Counted from the first letter of the stretch, positions 50,221-60,078 are shown. The stretch: DNA of 64,000 nt from Chryseobacterium mulctrae (GCF_006175945.1 NZ_VAJL01000001.1:2480001-2544000); one strand, 5' to 3'. Notes: generated from the sequence alone by a model not told the origin. Numbers and translations are program-made.

Positions 50221-52629
50221 TTATTTTTCGATGGCCAGTTCCAGTACTTCTTTCATCCAGCTTACGTAGTTTACTTTCAGGTTTTTTAGGTAATCCTGCT
50301 TTATTTCTTCCACATCTTTTCTGTTGGCTTCGCAGAGAATCACTTCTTTGATTCCGGCTCTTGTTGCAGCGAGTAATTTTTCTTTAATTCCGCCTACAGG
50401 AAGTACTTTTCCACGTAAAGTAATTTCACCGGTCATTGCAAGATGAGGTTTTACTTTTTTGTTTTTGAATGAAGAAACCATAGAAGTTAGCATTGCAATT
50501 CCTGCAGAAGGCCCGTCTTTTGGTGTAGCTCCTTCAGGAACGTGAACGTGAATGTTTTTCTTTTCCAGATCGTCTTCACTGATTCCCAGATCTTCATGTT
50601 TGGCTTTAATGTATTCCAACGCAATGGTTGCAGATTCTTTCATTACCGTTCCCAGATTTCCGGTCATGGTAAGATTTCCTTTTCCGTTGCTTGTGATGCT
50701 TTCGATGAATAAGATGTCTCCACCTACGCTTGTCCACGCCAATCCGGTTACTACTCCAGGAACATCTGTCAATTCAGATAAGCTTTTTGGTCTTGGAACG
50801 CCTAAGATTTCATCAACTTTATCAACCGTAATTTTAGCATCATATTCTCTTACTAAAGCAGTCTGCAAAGCCACCCAACGTGCAATTGCGGCAATTCTTT
50901 TTTCTAAAGTTCTTACGCCGCTTTCCGAAGTATGTGCTTCGATGATATGTTTTAGTTCAGGATTGCCAAGTTTGAATGATTTTGCAGTCAAACCGTTTTC
51001 TTCCTGTTGTTTTTTAATTAAATGCCTCTTAGCGATTTCAATTTTCTCCTCCAAAGTATAACCTGCGATTTGAATGACCTCCATTCTGTCTAAAAGCGGA
51101 GTTTGGATTGTGGAAAGTGAGTTTGCTGTTGCCAAGAACATTACTTTAGACAAATCATAACCCATTTCTAGGAAGTTGTCGTAGAAAGAGCTGTTTTGTT
51201 CAGGATCCAGAACTTCAAGCAATGCTGAGCTAGGATCGCCGTGCATTCCTTTTCCTACTTTATCGATTTCGTCTAAAACAATTACTGGGTTGGAAGTACC
51301 AGATTTTTTAATGGATTGAAGAATTCTTCCTGCCATTGCACCAATGTAGGTTTTTCTATGACCACGAATTTCGCTTTCGTCATGAAGTCCACCCAAAGAA
51401 ACACGCACATATTTTCTTCCCAAAGCATCGGCAACAGATTTTCCTAAAGAGGTTTTACCAACTCCGGGAGGACCTACCAATAATAGGATAGGGGATTTCA
51501 TGTTATTTTTCAATTTTAAAACAGCCATGTGTTCTAAAATTCTTTTCTTAATATCTTCTAAACCAAAATGAGCTTTATCTAAAACTTTTTCGGCTTTTTC
51601 AATATCAAAAGTATCTTTTGTGAAGGTTTCCCAAGGTAAATCTGTAAAGAAATCTAAATAATTTCTCTGAACATTATAATCCGGAGAATTAGGGTTTTGT
51701 CTCTGTAGTCGGCCTATTTCCTTCTGGAAATGTTCTTCAACTTCAGGTTTCCAGTTTTTATCTTGTCCTTTTTTAAGCAAGTCTTCAACATCGCTTTCCG
51801 GACCACCTCCCAATTCATCCTGAATTGTTCTGATTTGCTGATTCAGGAAATATTCTCTCTGTTGCTTATCTAAATCTTTAGAAGTTTTTTGATGAATTTG
51901 ATTTCTCAATTCAAGCTTTCGGAAATCCTCGTGCATCATTTCGTAGCACTTTTTGGCTCTTTCCATCAGGCTTTTTTCTTCCAAAAGTTTTTGCTTTTCC
52001 AAGTAAGGGAAATTGGCATTTGTGCTCACAAAATTCAATAAATCTTCATTGTTACTAATGTTTTTTATAGCAAAATTGGCAGCATTCGGAATGTTAGGAT
52101 CAAGCTCAATAATTTTTAGAGCTAAATCTTTAATGTTTTCCAGTAATGCTTCGTATTCCTCTTTGTTTTTAGCTTTTGTATCTTTTAATTTAGATATTTC
52201 AGCTTTAAAATAAGGTTGAGATTCTACGATTTTTTTTACTTTAAATCGATGGAATCCTTTGGTAATAGCAGTGATGTTTCCTTCCGGAAGCTTAATAATC
52301 TTAATGATTTTGGCTAAAGTTCCTGTGTGATAAAGATCTTTTTCGGTAGGTTGCTCGATGTCAGAGTTTTTCTGACTCACAATTCCTATATAATCACCGT
52401 TTTGTTGCGCTTCTTCAAGAAGTTGTATAGAGGTCTTTCTTCCTGCAGTGATAGGAATTACCACATTTGGGAACATCACCATGTTTCTTACCGGAAGTAT
52501 CGGGAAAATGTTTTGCTCAGAGCTTTTCTCATTATCCATATTTAGGTCAGAAAGGTTGATTTCTTCGGCTACTATGTTAAAACCATCGCCAAGAATATCA
52601 TCAAAATTTATATCTTCAAATTCTGTCAT
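50221..52629 (-). CDS. lon: ATP-dependent protease La
   Basis: Lon degrades misfolded and short-lived regulatory proteins. The 802-residue protein has the N-terminal LAN domain (residues 40-240: LPVRNMVMFPNVVIPI), a coiled helical linker, the AAA domain with Walker A GPPGVGKTSLG and Walker B VIVLDEIDK, and the protease domain with the catalytic serine in PKDGPSAGIAML and lysine in GIKEKLLAATRAGIKEV. It is monocistronic and divergent from a PPIase gene. A 17-bp palindrome lies 10 bases upstream of its start. Confidence 0.97.
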   Translation of the reverse strand: MTEFEDINFDDILGDGFNIVAEEINLSDLNMDNEKSSEQNIFPILPVRNMVMFPNVVIPITAGRKTSIQLLEEAQQNGDYIGIVSQKNSDIEQPTEKDLYHTGTLAKIIKIIKLPEGNITAITKGFHRFKVKKIVESQPYFKAEISKLKDTKAKNKEEYEALLENIKDLALKIIELDPNIPNAANFAIKNISNNEDLLNFVSTNANFPYLEKQKLLEEKSLMERAKKCYEMMHEDFRKLELRNQIHQKTSKDLDKQQREYFLNQQIRTIQDELGGGPESDVEDLLKKGQDKNWKPEVEEHFQKEIGRLQRQNPNSPDYNVQRNYLDFFTDLPWETFTKDTFDIEKAEKVLDKAHFGLEDIKKRILEHMAVLKLKNNMKSPILLLVGPPGVGKTSLGKSVADALGRKYVRVSLGGLHDESEIRGHRKTYIGAMAGRILQSIKKSGTSNPVIVLDEIDKVGKGMHGDPSSALLEVLDPEQNSSFYDNFLEMGYDLSKVMFLATANSLSTIQTPLLDRMEVIQIAGYTLEEKIEIAKRHLIKKQQEENGLTAKSFKLGNPELKHIIEAHTSESGVRTLEKRIAAIARWVALQTALVREYDAKITVDKVDEILGVPRPKSLSELTDVPGVVTGLAWTSVGGDILFIESITSNGKGNLTMTGNLGTVMKESATIALEYIKAKHEDLGISEDDLEKKNIHVHVPEGATPKDGPSAGIAMLTSMVSSFKNKKVKPHLAMTGEITLRGKVLPVGGIKEKLLAATRAGIKEVILCEANRKDVEEIKQDYLKNLKVNYVSWMKEVLELAIEK

Positions 52630-52638
52630 AATAAATCG

Positions 52639-52655
52639 AATGACAAATTGTCATT
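52639..52655. promoter_or_regulatory. Palindrome upstream of lon
   Basis: AATGACAAATTGTCATT is a perfect inverted repeat with a single-base centre, ending 10 bases before the lon start codon. Position and symmetry suggest an operator for a dimeric regulator; the regulator is unknown. The symmetry could equally be a hairpin in the leader of the mRNA. Confidence 0.45.
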
Positions 52656-52887
52656 TTCAGTTTAAGTCGTTATAATGATATTTCACAATTTGCTTAGAGA
52701 AAGCAATATGTATGAACTGTATATTAAATTGACAATATTAATGCCATTTGATAATCGTCAAAAAATACGGTCAAAATTTCCATTTTCACAGTATTTGAAT
52801 TTTAAAAATTAAAAACACGACTTATATTTCTGTAATTTCTTAAAAATGTGTATTTTCGCACACTGATATAAAAACTATATTTATAAA

Positions 52888-55029
52888 ATGGCAATTTTAG
52901 GACAGATTAGGAGTAGACCTTGGCTTTTGATGGGAATGATCGCATTGGCGCTTTTGGCGTTTTTGGTAAACCCGGAAAGCCTTGATAAGGTTTTTGGTAA
53001 AAACCCTGATGTTTTAGGAAAAGTAAATGGTGAGAAAATTACTCGTGAAGAGTATAATGACCAGCTTTTCGTATTACAACAACAAGCAGAGCAGCAAGGT
53101 CAACCAAAAAACGGACTTGAAGAACAAGCTTGGCAACTACTTGTACAGTCGAAATTGGTAAAACAGCAATTTGAAAAAATGGGCTTCGAAATGACAGATG
53201 ATCTATTCTGGAATCAGCTTCAGTTTGATCAAATGTTTGCACAAAACCAACAGCTTTTTGACGAAAAAGGGAATTTCAAGCTTCAGGAATTAAAAAAAGA
53301 AATTGAAACTCTAAAGAATACAAACCCTGAAGGATACAATCAATGGTTGAAAACTAGAAAGACCATTGAGTACAGAATTATGGCAAGACAGGTTTTTGCT
53401 AATGTTTCTGCAGGTATCACTACTGGTAAAAAAGAAGCTGAAGAATTAATGAAAGAAAGAGATCAGCTTGCTGATATCGATTTTGTAAAAGTAGATTACG
53501 CTTCTTATCTTCAGAAAAATAAGATCAAGGTTACAACTGAGGATTTAGCTAATTATATCAAAGCACATCCAGTACAGTTTAAAACTGAGCCAAGCAGAAA
53601 TTTAGGAATTGCATTTTTCCCTTCTCAGCCAAGTCCGGCAGATGAAGCTGCAGTACAAAAAGATATTACCAAAATATTTTCTGGAGGTACTGATGCAAGC
53701 GATGGAAAAGAAAACTTCCAGAACACGACTAATGATTCTATGTTTGTAATGGCAAATTCAGATATGCCTTACAACAATGCTTATGTTCAGGCAAACCAAA
53801 TGCCTCAAGGATTACAAGGGAAAATTGAAGCGGCTGCAATCGGACAGGTTTTCGGACCTTACAAAGAACAGAATCTTTATGTATTGTCTAAATTAATTGA
53901 CAAAAAACCTTCAGATTCTACGTTGTCAAACCATATCTTGATCGCTTACAAAGGAGCTGAAAGATCTACAGCGACAAGAACTAAAGAAGAAGCTAAAAAA
54001 ATTGCTGACAGTTTAATGGCTAGAATTAAAGCTAATCCTGCAAAATTTGCAGAAGGTCTTAAGCTTTCTGACGAACCAGGTGCTGTTGAAAGAAAAGGAA
54101 GTGTGGGTTGGACGACTCCTCAAAGTCAGTTCGCTCCAGGTTATTTAGCATTTTTAGCAAACAATCCTAAAGGCGCTACAGGTTTAGCAGAAACAGCTTT
54201 CGGTTATCACATCATCAATATTGAAGATAAAAAAGCTGGGGCAATGGGTTATAAAATTGCTCATATCGTGAAAACGATCAAGCCTTCTGAAGCTACAGAG
54301 GCTGAAGTTGATAAGAAAGCAAGAAGATTTATCCAGCAGATTCAAGGGAAATCATTCAATGATTTTGTAAATATTGCTAAAAAATCAAACTACCAATATT
54401 CTAACGCTAAATCTGCAAAAAGATTTGACGGTCAGCTTCAAGGTTTAGGAACTGATAAAGACGGTGAAATTATCGCTTGGGCTTTTGATAAGAAAAGAGA
54501 AAAAGGTGATACAGAATTCTTCACTGTAGAAGGTACAGGAGATAAAGTAGTTGTTTACTTAAACGGAAAACAAGAAAAAGGTCTTGCAGATCCGGAATCC
54601 GTAAGAGATCAGATAGAAACAGTAGTTCAGAATAAATTGGCAGCTAAGCAAATTTCTGAGAAAATCGGAAAAGCAGGAAGCCTAGATCAGGTGGCTACAA
54701 AATTTGCAACAACTAAGCAATCGGCTCAGGTTAACATGCTTAATCCTTCTGTAGCAGGAGCGATGGAGCCTAAAGTTGCTGGTGCTGCGTTTGGTATTGC
54801 AAAAGGAAAAGTTTCAAATCCAATCGAAGGCGGTACTGGTGTTTATGTTATCGTTAAAAAGAACGAAACAATCAATAAACAACCAGGAGATGTAAAACAA
54901 TTTACAGAATCTGTTACCCAGAGAAATGCAGGAATGTTTGGTCAGGCTTGGTTAAAGAGCTTACAAGACAATGCAGATATCGATGATTACAGAATTGAAA
55001 TCTGGAGTAAATTAGGAAATCAACAATAA
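52888..55029 (+). CDS. PpiD/SurA-like peptidyl-prolyl isomerase
   Basis: This 713-residue periplasmic folding factor has one N-terminal membrane helix (LLMGMIALALLAFLV), a SurA-type chaperone domain at about residues 35-180 (VNGEKITREEYNDQLFVLQQQ), and parvulin domains: the clearest is near 345-450 with HILIAYKG, AKFAEGLKLSDEPGAVERKGSVGW and AFGYHIINIE, and a less complete copy follows. This is the PpiD layout, larger than most. It probably assists outer-membrane and secreted proteins. It is followed by a strong terminator, then mlaD. Confidence 0.88.
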   Translation: MAILGQIRSRPWLLMGMIALALLAFLVNPESLDKVFGKNPDVLGKVNGEKITREEYNDQLFVLQQQAEQQGQPKNGLEEQAWQLLVQSKLVKQQFEKMGFEMTDDLFWNQLQFDQMFAQNQQLFDEKGNFKLQELKKEIETLKNTNPEGYNQWLKTRKTIEYRIMARQVFANVSAGITTGKKEAEELMKERDQLADIDFVKVDYASYLQKNKIKVTTEDLANYIKAHPVQFKTEPSRNLGIAFFPSQPSPADEAAVQKDITKIFSGGTDASDGKENFQNTTNDSMFVMANSDMPYNNAYVQANQMPQGLQGKIEAAAIGQVFGPYKEQNLYVLSKLIDKKPSDSTLSNHILIAYKGAERSTATRTKEEAKKIADSLMARIKANPAKFAEGLKLSDEPGAVERKGSVGWTTPQSQFAPGYLAFLANNPKGATGLAETAFGYHIINIEDKKAGAMGYKIAHIVKTIKPSEATEAEVDKKARRFIQQIQGKSFNDFVNIAKKSNYQYSNAKSAKRFDGQLQGLGTDKDGEIIAWAFDKKREKGDTEFFTVEGTGDKVVVYLNGKQEKGLADPESVRDQIETVVQNKLAAKQISEKIGKAGSLDQVATKFATTKQSAQVNMLNPSVAGAMEPKVAGAAFGIAKGKVSNPIEGGTGVYVIVKKNETINKQPGDVKQFTESVTQRNAGMFGQAWLKSLQDNADIDDYRIEIWSKLGNQQ

Positions 55030-55050
55030 GATTCTAATTTAAAAAATATA

Positions 55051-55082
55051 AAAGCGCCAAAGTAATTTTGGCGCTTTTTTTG
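55051..55082 (+). terminator. Terminator of the PPIase gene
   Basis: AAAGCGCCAAA (55051-55061) pairs perfectly with TTTGGCGCTTT (55068-55078), then T's. Confidence 0.85.
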
Positions 55083-55158
55083 TATTTAACGCAGAGCAAT
55101 AAAGAGAAACATTAATTTAAAATGTACTATATTTGCTACATTAGAAAAAATTTAACAA

Positions 55159-56109
55159 GTGAAATTCAGTAAAGAATTAAAGGCTGGTTTAATTGCGCTT
55201 TTAGCCATCGTCGGCTTCGTGATTTTATTTCAGTTTATGAAAGGCAGAAGCCTTTTTACTACCGACAATATATTTTACGCAAAATATGATAACGTAGAAG
55301 GTCTTGCACAGTCTTCTCCGGTTTCCATCAATGGTCTGAAAGTAGGGCAGGTTGATAAAATCATCCCTCAGACAGGCAAAGATGGTAAACTTCATTTTGT
55401 CGTAAAGATTACCGTAGATGATAATTTTGAATTTTCAAAAAATTCAAATCTTGAGATTTTTGAGCCAAGCTTAATGGGTGGTAAAGAAATGAGAGTGAAT
55501 CTTTTTTATGGTGGTCCTACTGCAAAAGACGGAGATACTTTGAAAGGTGCTTTCAAGCTAGGAATGATGAACAGTCTTTCTTCTCAGGTTGGTCCTGTGA
55601 AAGACCAGTTGCAAACAGTTTTGCATAGAGTAGATTCTTTGATGGCAAATGCTAATCAGGTAATGAATGCTCAAAACAGAGAAGAAATCAGAATATTGCT
55701 TCACAACCTAAACAAAACTGTAGGTGCATTAGAAACTACAGCAGGAAACGTAAACAAATTGGTTGGTAACAATGATCCTAAACTTCAGAAAGTTCTTGAT
55801 GAAGCAAGTTTAACCATGCAAAGTGGTAAAACAACTTTAGACAAATACGGAAATCTTGCGGAAAGCATCGATACCAAACAATTGAATCAGACAATTGCTA
55901 ATTTAGATCAAACTGTTGGAAAATTAAACGGTGTGATTTCAGGTATTGACAGAGGTGAAGGTAGTTTAGGGAAGATTATGAAAGATGATCAGTTGTACAA
56001 CAACCTGAACTCTGCATCTACCAATCTGAACTCTTTAATCGAGGATATGAAAGCGAATCCTAAGAGATATATTAATTTCTCAGTTTTCGGTAAGAATAGT
56101 AAAGACTAA
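55159..56109 (+). CDS. mlaD: MlaD family MCE protein
   Basis: This 316-residue protein has one N-terminal membrane helix (about residues 8-26) and an MCE domain (about 35-120: YAKYDNVEGLAQSSPVSINGLKVGQVDKI), followed by a long helical tail with repeated LD and N-rich segments. MCE proteins form hexameric rings that carry lipid between membranes. The gene starts with GTG; a TATATTTG box lies at 55128-55135. Its ABC partners MlaE and MlaF are encoded at 39-40.6 kb, an unusual separation. It ends 11 bases before a 4Fe-4S protein gene. Confidence 0.88.
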   Translation: MKFSKELKAGLIALLAIVGFVILFQFMKGRSLFTTDNIFYAKYDNVEGLAQSSPVSINGLKVGQVDKIIPQTGKDGKLHFVVKITVDDNFEFSKNSNLEIFEPSLMGGKEMRVNLFYGGPTAKDGDTLKGAFKLGMMNSLSSQVGPVKDQLQTVLHRVDSLMANANQVMNAQNREEIRILLHNLNKTVGALETTAGNVNKLVGNNDPKLQKVLDEASLTMQSGKTTLDKYGNLAESIDTKQLNQTIANLDQTVGKLNGVISGIDRGEGSLGKIMKDDQLYNNLNSASTNLNSLIEDMKANPKRYINFSVFGKNSKD

Positions 56110-56120
56110 AAATCTACAAT

Positions 56121-57452
56121 ATGCAGTATCTTGATAATGTATTTTTTCTGATTTTACTTATTGCAGGTTTCGGGCTTTTTGGAAAAAGTCTTCTGAAGAT
56201 CTATAGAAATATCAGATTAGGACGAGAAATTAATCGCAGCGACAGAAAAGCTGAGCGTTGGGAAACCATGGCAAGAGTTGCGATGGGACAAAGCAGAATG
56301 ACGGCAAGACCTGTTGCAGGTGTTTTGCACCTTTTTGTTTACGTCGGTTTCGTAATTATTAATATCGAATTAGTCGAAATTATCGTTGACGGAATCTTCG
56401 GAACTCACCGTTTTCTATCAACAATTTTTGGTCATACTTTTTATAATTTTTTCACGGCGACATTAGAAGTTTTAGCACTTTTAGTGATTGTAGGAGTTGT
56501 TCTTTTCTTCATCCGTAGAAATTTTTACGGAGTGAAAAGATTGACGATGAAAGAACTTTTCGGATGGCCAAAAAATGATGCCAACTGGATTTTGATCATT
56601 GAATTTGCTTTAATGCTTGCTTTCTTCACGATGAATTCTTCAGATTTTATTTTACAGCAAAGAGGAGTTTTAGCAGCACATGGAAGCTTTCCAATTAGCG
56701 AAATGACTTTGGTTCCGTTCCTGGAAATTTTCAGTTTTGATAATATCTTTTTAGAAGTTGTTGAAAGAGGAGCTTGGTGGTTCCACTTCATAGGGATTCT
56801 GTTCTTTATGAATTACCTTTATTATTCTAAACATTTACATATTATTCTTGCGTTTCCAAGTACTTGGTACGCCAATCTTGATTTGTACGGAAAATTCAAT
56901 AATCTTGAGTCTGTTACCAAAGAGATCAAATTGATGATGGATCCGAATGCAGATCCTTACGCAGCTCCAGCTGAAGGTGCAGAAGAAGCTCCGTCGAAAT
57001 TTGGTGCAGAAGATATTTTTGATTTGAACCAGGTTCAGTTATTGAATGCTTATTCATGTACAGAATGTGGAAGATGTACTTCTGTTTGTCCGGCAAATAT
57101 TACAGGTAAAAAGCTTTCACCGAGAGCTATTTTAATGAAAACGAGAGACCGTTTGGAAGAAGTTGGTAGAAATATCGATAAAAACGGAAAGTTTAAAGAT
57201 GATGGTAAAAAATTGTTGAACGACTACATCACGAAAGAAGAACTTTGGGCTTGTACTACTTGTAATGCTTGTACACAGGCTTGTCCAGTATTGCTTGACC
57301 CGCTTTCTATTATTTTCGAAATGAGAAGATTCTTGGTGATGGAGCAATCAGCAGCACCACAGGAACTGAATCTGATGATGACCAATGTAGAAAACAATGC
57401 CGCACCTTGGCAATACAATCAGGCAGACCGTCTGAACTGGGCAAAAGACTAA
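56121..57452 (+). CDS. Membrane 4Fe-4S protein, HdrC-like
   Basis: This 443-residue protein has an N-terminal membrane half (about six helices in residues 5-245) resembling the haem-bearing gamma subunit of nitrate reductases, and a C-terminal dicluster ferredoxin domain with CTECGRCTSVCP starting at C313 and CTTCNACTQACP starting at C378. This is the HdrC-type electron-transfer unit. The CCG-domain protein encoded downstream would be its HdrB-like partner. Probable role: passing electrons between a membrane quinone and a soluble partner. It is coupled to mlaD by 11 bases. Confidence 0.88.
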   Translation: MQYLDNVFFLILLIAGFGLFGKSLLKIYRNIRLGREINRSDRKAERWETMARVAMGQSRMTARPVAGVLHLFVYVGFVIINIELVEIIVDGIFGTHRFLSTIFGHTFYNFFTATLEVLALLVIVGVVLFFIRRNFYGVKRLTMKELFGWPKNDANWILIIEFALMLAFFTMNSSDFILQQRGVLAAHGSFPISEMTLVPFLEIFSFDNIFLEVVERGAWWFHFIGILFFMNYLYYSKHLHIILAFPSTWYANLDLYGKFNNLESVTKEIKLMMDPNADPYAAPAEGAEEAPSKFGAEDIFDLNQVQLLNAYSCTECGRCTSVCPANITGKKLSPRAILMKTRDRLEEVGRNIDKNGKFKDDGKKLLNDYITKEELWACTTCNACTQACPVLLDPLSIIFEMRRFLVMEQSAAPQELNLMMTNVENNAAPWQYNQADRLNWAKD

Positions 57453-57464
57453 TTAATCTAATAA

Positions 57465-57515
57465 TGTAAAAATGTAACGATGTAACAATCACTGGTAAAC
57501 TGTTACACTGTTATA
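57465..57515. repeat. Octad-periodic spacer between the Fe-S genes
   Basis: ATGTAAAA, ATGTAACG and ATGTAACA follow in register (57465-57488), then an inverted series with TGTTACACTGTTAT (57501 onward). The 8-base period and inverted arms match the heptad-type spacers elsewhere, with a different unit. Confidence 0.55.
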
Positions 57516-57535
57516 TTAATAAATTTGAAACTGAT

Positions 57536-58321
57536 ATGGATTTCAATATAAAAACAATGGCGGATTACGCAATGGAAGGCAAATCTCCGGAAGTTCTTTT
57601 CTGGGTAGGTTGCGCTGGAAGTTTCGATGATAGAGCCAAAAAAATAACCAAAGCATTCTGCAAAATTTTAAATAAAATAGGTGTTGAATTCGCTGTTTTA
57701 GGACAGGAAGAAAGCTGTACAGGTGATCCCGCAAAACGTGCCGGAAACGAGTTTGTTTTCCAGATGATGGCAATGACGAACATTGAAGTTCTGAATGCTT
57801 ATGAAGTGAAAAAAATCGTTACGGCTTGTCCGCACTGTTTCAATACCCTTAAAAATGAATATCCTAATTTAGGTGGAAACTATGAAGTAATTCATCATAC
57901 TCAATTCTTAAAAGAATTGATGAATGAAGGCAGACTGAAGATTGAAGGCGGAAGTTTTAAAGGTAAAAAAATCACATTCCACGATCCTTGTTATTTGGGA
58001 AGAGCCAATGATGAGTATGAAGCTCCAAGAATGCTTTTAGAAAAGCTGGATGCCGAATTGGTTGAAATGAAACGTTGCAAAACCAATGGCCTTTGTTGCG
58101 GCGCAGGTGGAGCACAGATGTTTAAAGAACCTGAAAAAGGTAAAAAAGATATCAATGTAGAAAGAACAGAAGAAGCACTTTCTTTCGAGCCTAAAATCAT
58201 TGCAACAGGTTGCCCTTTCTGCAACACGATGTTGACGGATGGCGTAAAACATTTTAATAAAAATAACGAAGTTGAAGTAAAAGATATCGTAGAACTTTTG
58301 GCTGAAGCTGAAGATTTGTAA
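57536..58321 (+). CDS. CCG-domain (Fe-S) protein, HdrB-like
   Basis: This 261-residue protein carries two cysteine-rich CCG domains: an N-terminal FWVGCAGSFDD with later CPHCFNTLKNEYPNLGG, and HDPCYLGRANDEYEAPR with LCCGAGGAQMF and GCPFCNTML in the C-terminal half. Such domains bind noncubane 4Fe-4S clusters and act as disulfide reductases or as partners of flavin enzymes, as in HdrB, GlpC and LutA. It lies downstream of the HdrC-like gene and likely forms a complex with it. No flavoprotein dehydrogenase is next to the pair. Confidence 0.88.
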   Translation: MDFNIKTMADYAMEGKSPEVLFWVGCAGSFDDRAKKITKAFCKILNKIGVEFAVLGQEESCTGDPAKRAGNEFVFQMMAMTNIEVLNAYEVKKIVTACPHCFNTLKNEYPNLGGNYEVIHHTQFLKELMNEGRLKIEGGSFKGKKITFHDPCYLGRANDEYEAPRMLLEKLDAELVEMKRCKTNGLCCGAGGAQMFKEPEKGKKDINVERTEEALSFEPKIIATGCPFCNTMLTDGVKHFNKNNEVEVKDIVELLAEAEDL

Positions 58322-58354
58322 ATATATATTTCCAGAAAGGATAAATCTTGAGTT

Positions 58355-59485
58355 ATGAATTTAAAATGGGGTTTATCCTTTCTTTTTTTTATTATAGGTT
58401 TAAGTTTTCTTACTTTTTCCTGCTATCAGAATAGGGTTTATGATTGGGATATGCCTGGATATTTAGGCAGTGTTTATTCCTGGGAATTCCCTGATGATGC
58501 AAAAAAAGCACAGGAAAAGGTGTATTCTGATATTGAAAAAGAAGCTTCAAAAACAGAATTCGACGACATTCTTCATTACAATCATGCCAATGAAGTTTTC
58601 TACGCAGATTATAAAGCCTTTGGTGAGCAATTGCCCTATTATAAAATTAAACTTGGCTTTAATGCCGCAGTTTATGTATTTTATAAACTAGGATTTACGG
58701 GACCTCTTTCGGTTCTTATGGTCAATATTTTTTCCTATTTTATTTGTGGTTTACTGATGTTTTATATTTTAAAACTATTGTTTCCCCAAAATTATTTTAT
58801 TGCACCGCTACTTTCCTTGTTTGTTTTCTGGTTTCCTCCGGTAAGAGATATGGCGCAAAACCCAACTCCGGATATGTTCGTTTTTGTCTTTCTAATGCTT
58901 TTTATCATTAGCCTGCTTCAAAAAAAATCTGAATTACTACAATTTATTTTCCTTCTTTGCTGTGTTTTAATCAGACCAGATTATGTGCTTTTTGCAATGA
59001 GTTATCTGTTTATAGTTTTCGTTTTTAAATATTTTAAAGAAAATAAACAGATCAATTATAGTTTAATTCTTCAAGGGTTTTTGATTGCTGTAATCTATAT
59101 AGCAATTATTAAATATTACAATTATCCGGGCTGGAAAGACCTTTTCTACGACAGTTTCTTTTACAGAAGACCAATAATTTCGGCCGAAAAAGCAGATTTT
59201 ACTTTTCAGAAGTATTTTGATTTTCTACTATTTAAATTGATCAACTTTAAAAAAATAAGCTTGGCTTCATTGATTTTAGTGGCATTAACTTTTTATTTTT
59301 CAAAAGATTGGTGGATCAGAATCTTGTCTTTATTATTCTTTATCAATATTTATATCAAGTTTGTATTTTTCCCGGACAGTGCTAATCTGAGATTCTTTTT
59401 AGGTTTTGTTCTTTTGCTTTTTATTGTACTTCTGTATGCATTAAGCAAAAAGTACAATGGTTTCCAACTCAGGAAAATTCCGTAA
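58355..59485 (+). CDS. Polytopic membrane protein, GT-C glycosyltransferase-like
   Basis: This 376-residue protein has about ten hydrophobic helices. The first periplasmic loop contains YDWDMPGYLGSVY, an acidic motif in the position where GT-C glycosyltransferases bind metal and a lipid-linked sugar. No strong family signature was recognised. Its place before a glycan gene group supports a role in cell-surface sugar assembly, but that rests on position. It ends 24 bases before the next gene. Confidence 0.6.
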   Translation: MNLKWGLSFLFFIIGLSFLTFSCYQNRVYDWDMPGYLGSVYSWEFPDDAKKAQEKVYSDIEKEASKTEFDDILHYNHANEVFYADYKAFGEQLPYYKIKLGFNAAVYVFYKLGFTGPLSVLMVNIFSYFICGLLMFYILKLLFPQNYFIAPLLSLFVFWFPPVRDMAQNPTPDMFVFVFLMLFIISLLQKKSELLQFIFLLCCVLIRPDYVLFAMSYLFIVFVFKYFKENKQINYSLILQGFLIAVIYIAIIKYYNYPGWKDLFYDSFFYRRPIISAEKADFTFQKYFDFLLFKLINFKKISLASLILVALTFYFSKDWWIRILSLLFFINIYIKFVFFPDSANLRFFLGFVLLLFIVLLYALSKKYNGFQLRKIP

Positions 59486-59509
59486 TTTTACTCTTTAAAT
59501 TTATTCAGA

Positions 59510-59998
59510 ATGAAAATTGAAGAATCTAATATTGTTGAAGCAAACGATTACAGAGTTATTATATATCCCGCATCAAGACCTTTCACTACAAAAGAAGCCA
59601 AAGTAATTACCGAAAAATTATATGATTTCTTGGCAGGTTGGGCAGCGCACGGAAAACCGCTTTCGTCATCTTTTAAAATTGAAAAAAATCAGTTTATCGT
59701 TATCTGTGTAGACGAAGAAAAAGAAATGGCTTCAGGCTGCAGCATCGATGCTTTAGGCAAAATAATGAGAGAGATTGACGAAGAATACCAATTGGGATTA
59801 TTCGACAGAATGAAAGCCAGCTTTGTAGAAAACGGAGAAGTAAAGACCTTAAAGCTTATCGATTTTAAAAATAAAATCAGAAGCGGAGAACTTTCAAAAG
59901 ACATCGAAGTTTTTGATTTCTCAAAAAACACGTATTTAGAATTTTTAGGAAACTTTTTATTGCCTTTCAGTAAAAGTTGGGCAGTTACCATAAAATAA
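59510..59998 (+). CDS. Conserved hypothetical protein (not an ABC ATPase)
   Basis: This 162-residue soluble protein is a flavobacterial family often labelled ABC transporter ATPase, but no Walker A, signature or Walker B motif is present. It begins VEANDYRVIIYPASRPFTTKEAKVITEKLYDFLAGWAAHG, with GKPLSSSFKIEKNQFIVICVDEEKEMASGCSIDALGKIM in the middle, a strand-rich alpha/beta protein. Function unknown. It has its own terminator, so it is transcribed separately from the glycosyltransferase gene that follows. Confidence 0.8.
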   Translation: MKIEESNIVEANDYRVIIYPASRPFTTKEAKVITEKLYDFLAGWAAHGKPLSSSFKIEKNQFIVICVDEEKEMASGCSIDALGKIMREIDEEYQLGLFDRMKASFVENGEVKTLKLIDFKNKIRSGELSKDIEVFDFSKNTYLEFLGNFLLPFSKSWAVTIK

Positions 59999-60016
59999 TT
60001 CCTTAATAAAATAATG

Positions 60017-60065
60017 AAAATTCCTCTTGGTTTCTGATTCGTAGAAACTGATGAGGAATTTTTTG
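60017..60065 (+). terminator. Two-level hairpin terminator
   Basis: AAAATTCCTC (60017-60026) pairs with GAGGAATTTT (60053-60062). Inside, GGTTTCT (60029-60035) pairs with AGAAACT (60043-60049) with one G-T. T's follow. Confidence 0.8.
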
Positions 60066-60078
60066 AATAAGCACTTCT

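Noticed and set aside
59510..59998. ABC transporter ATPase label
   Set aside because: No nucleotide-binding motif of any kind is present; such labels in flavobacteria appear to be carried over.
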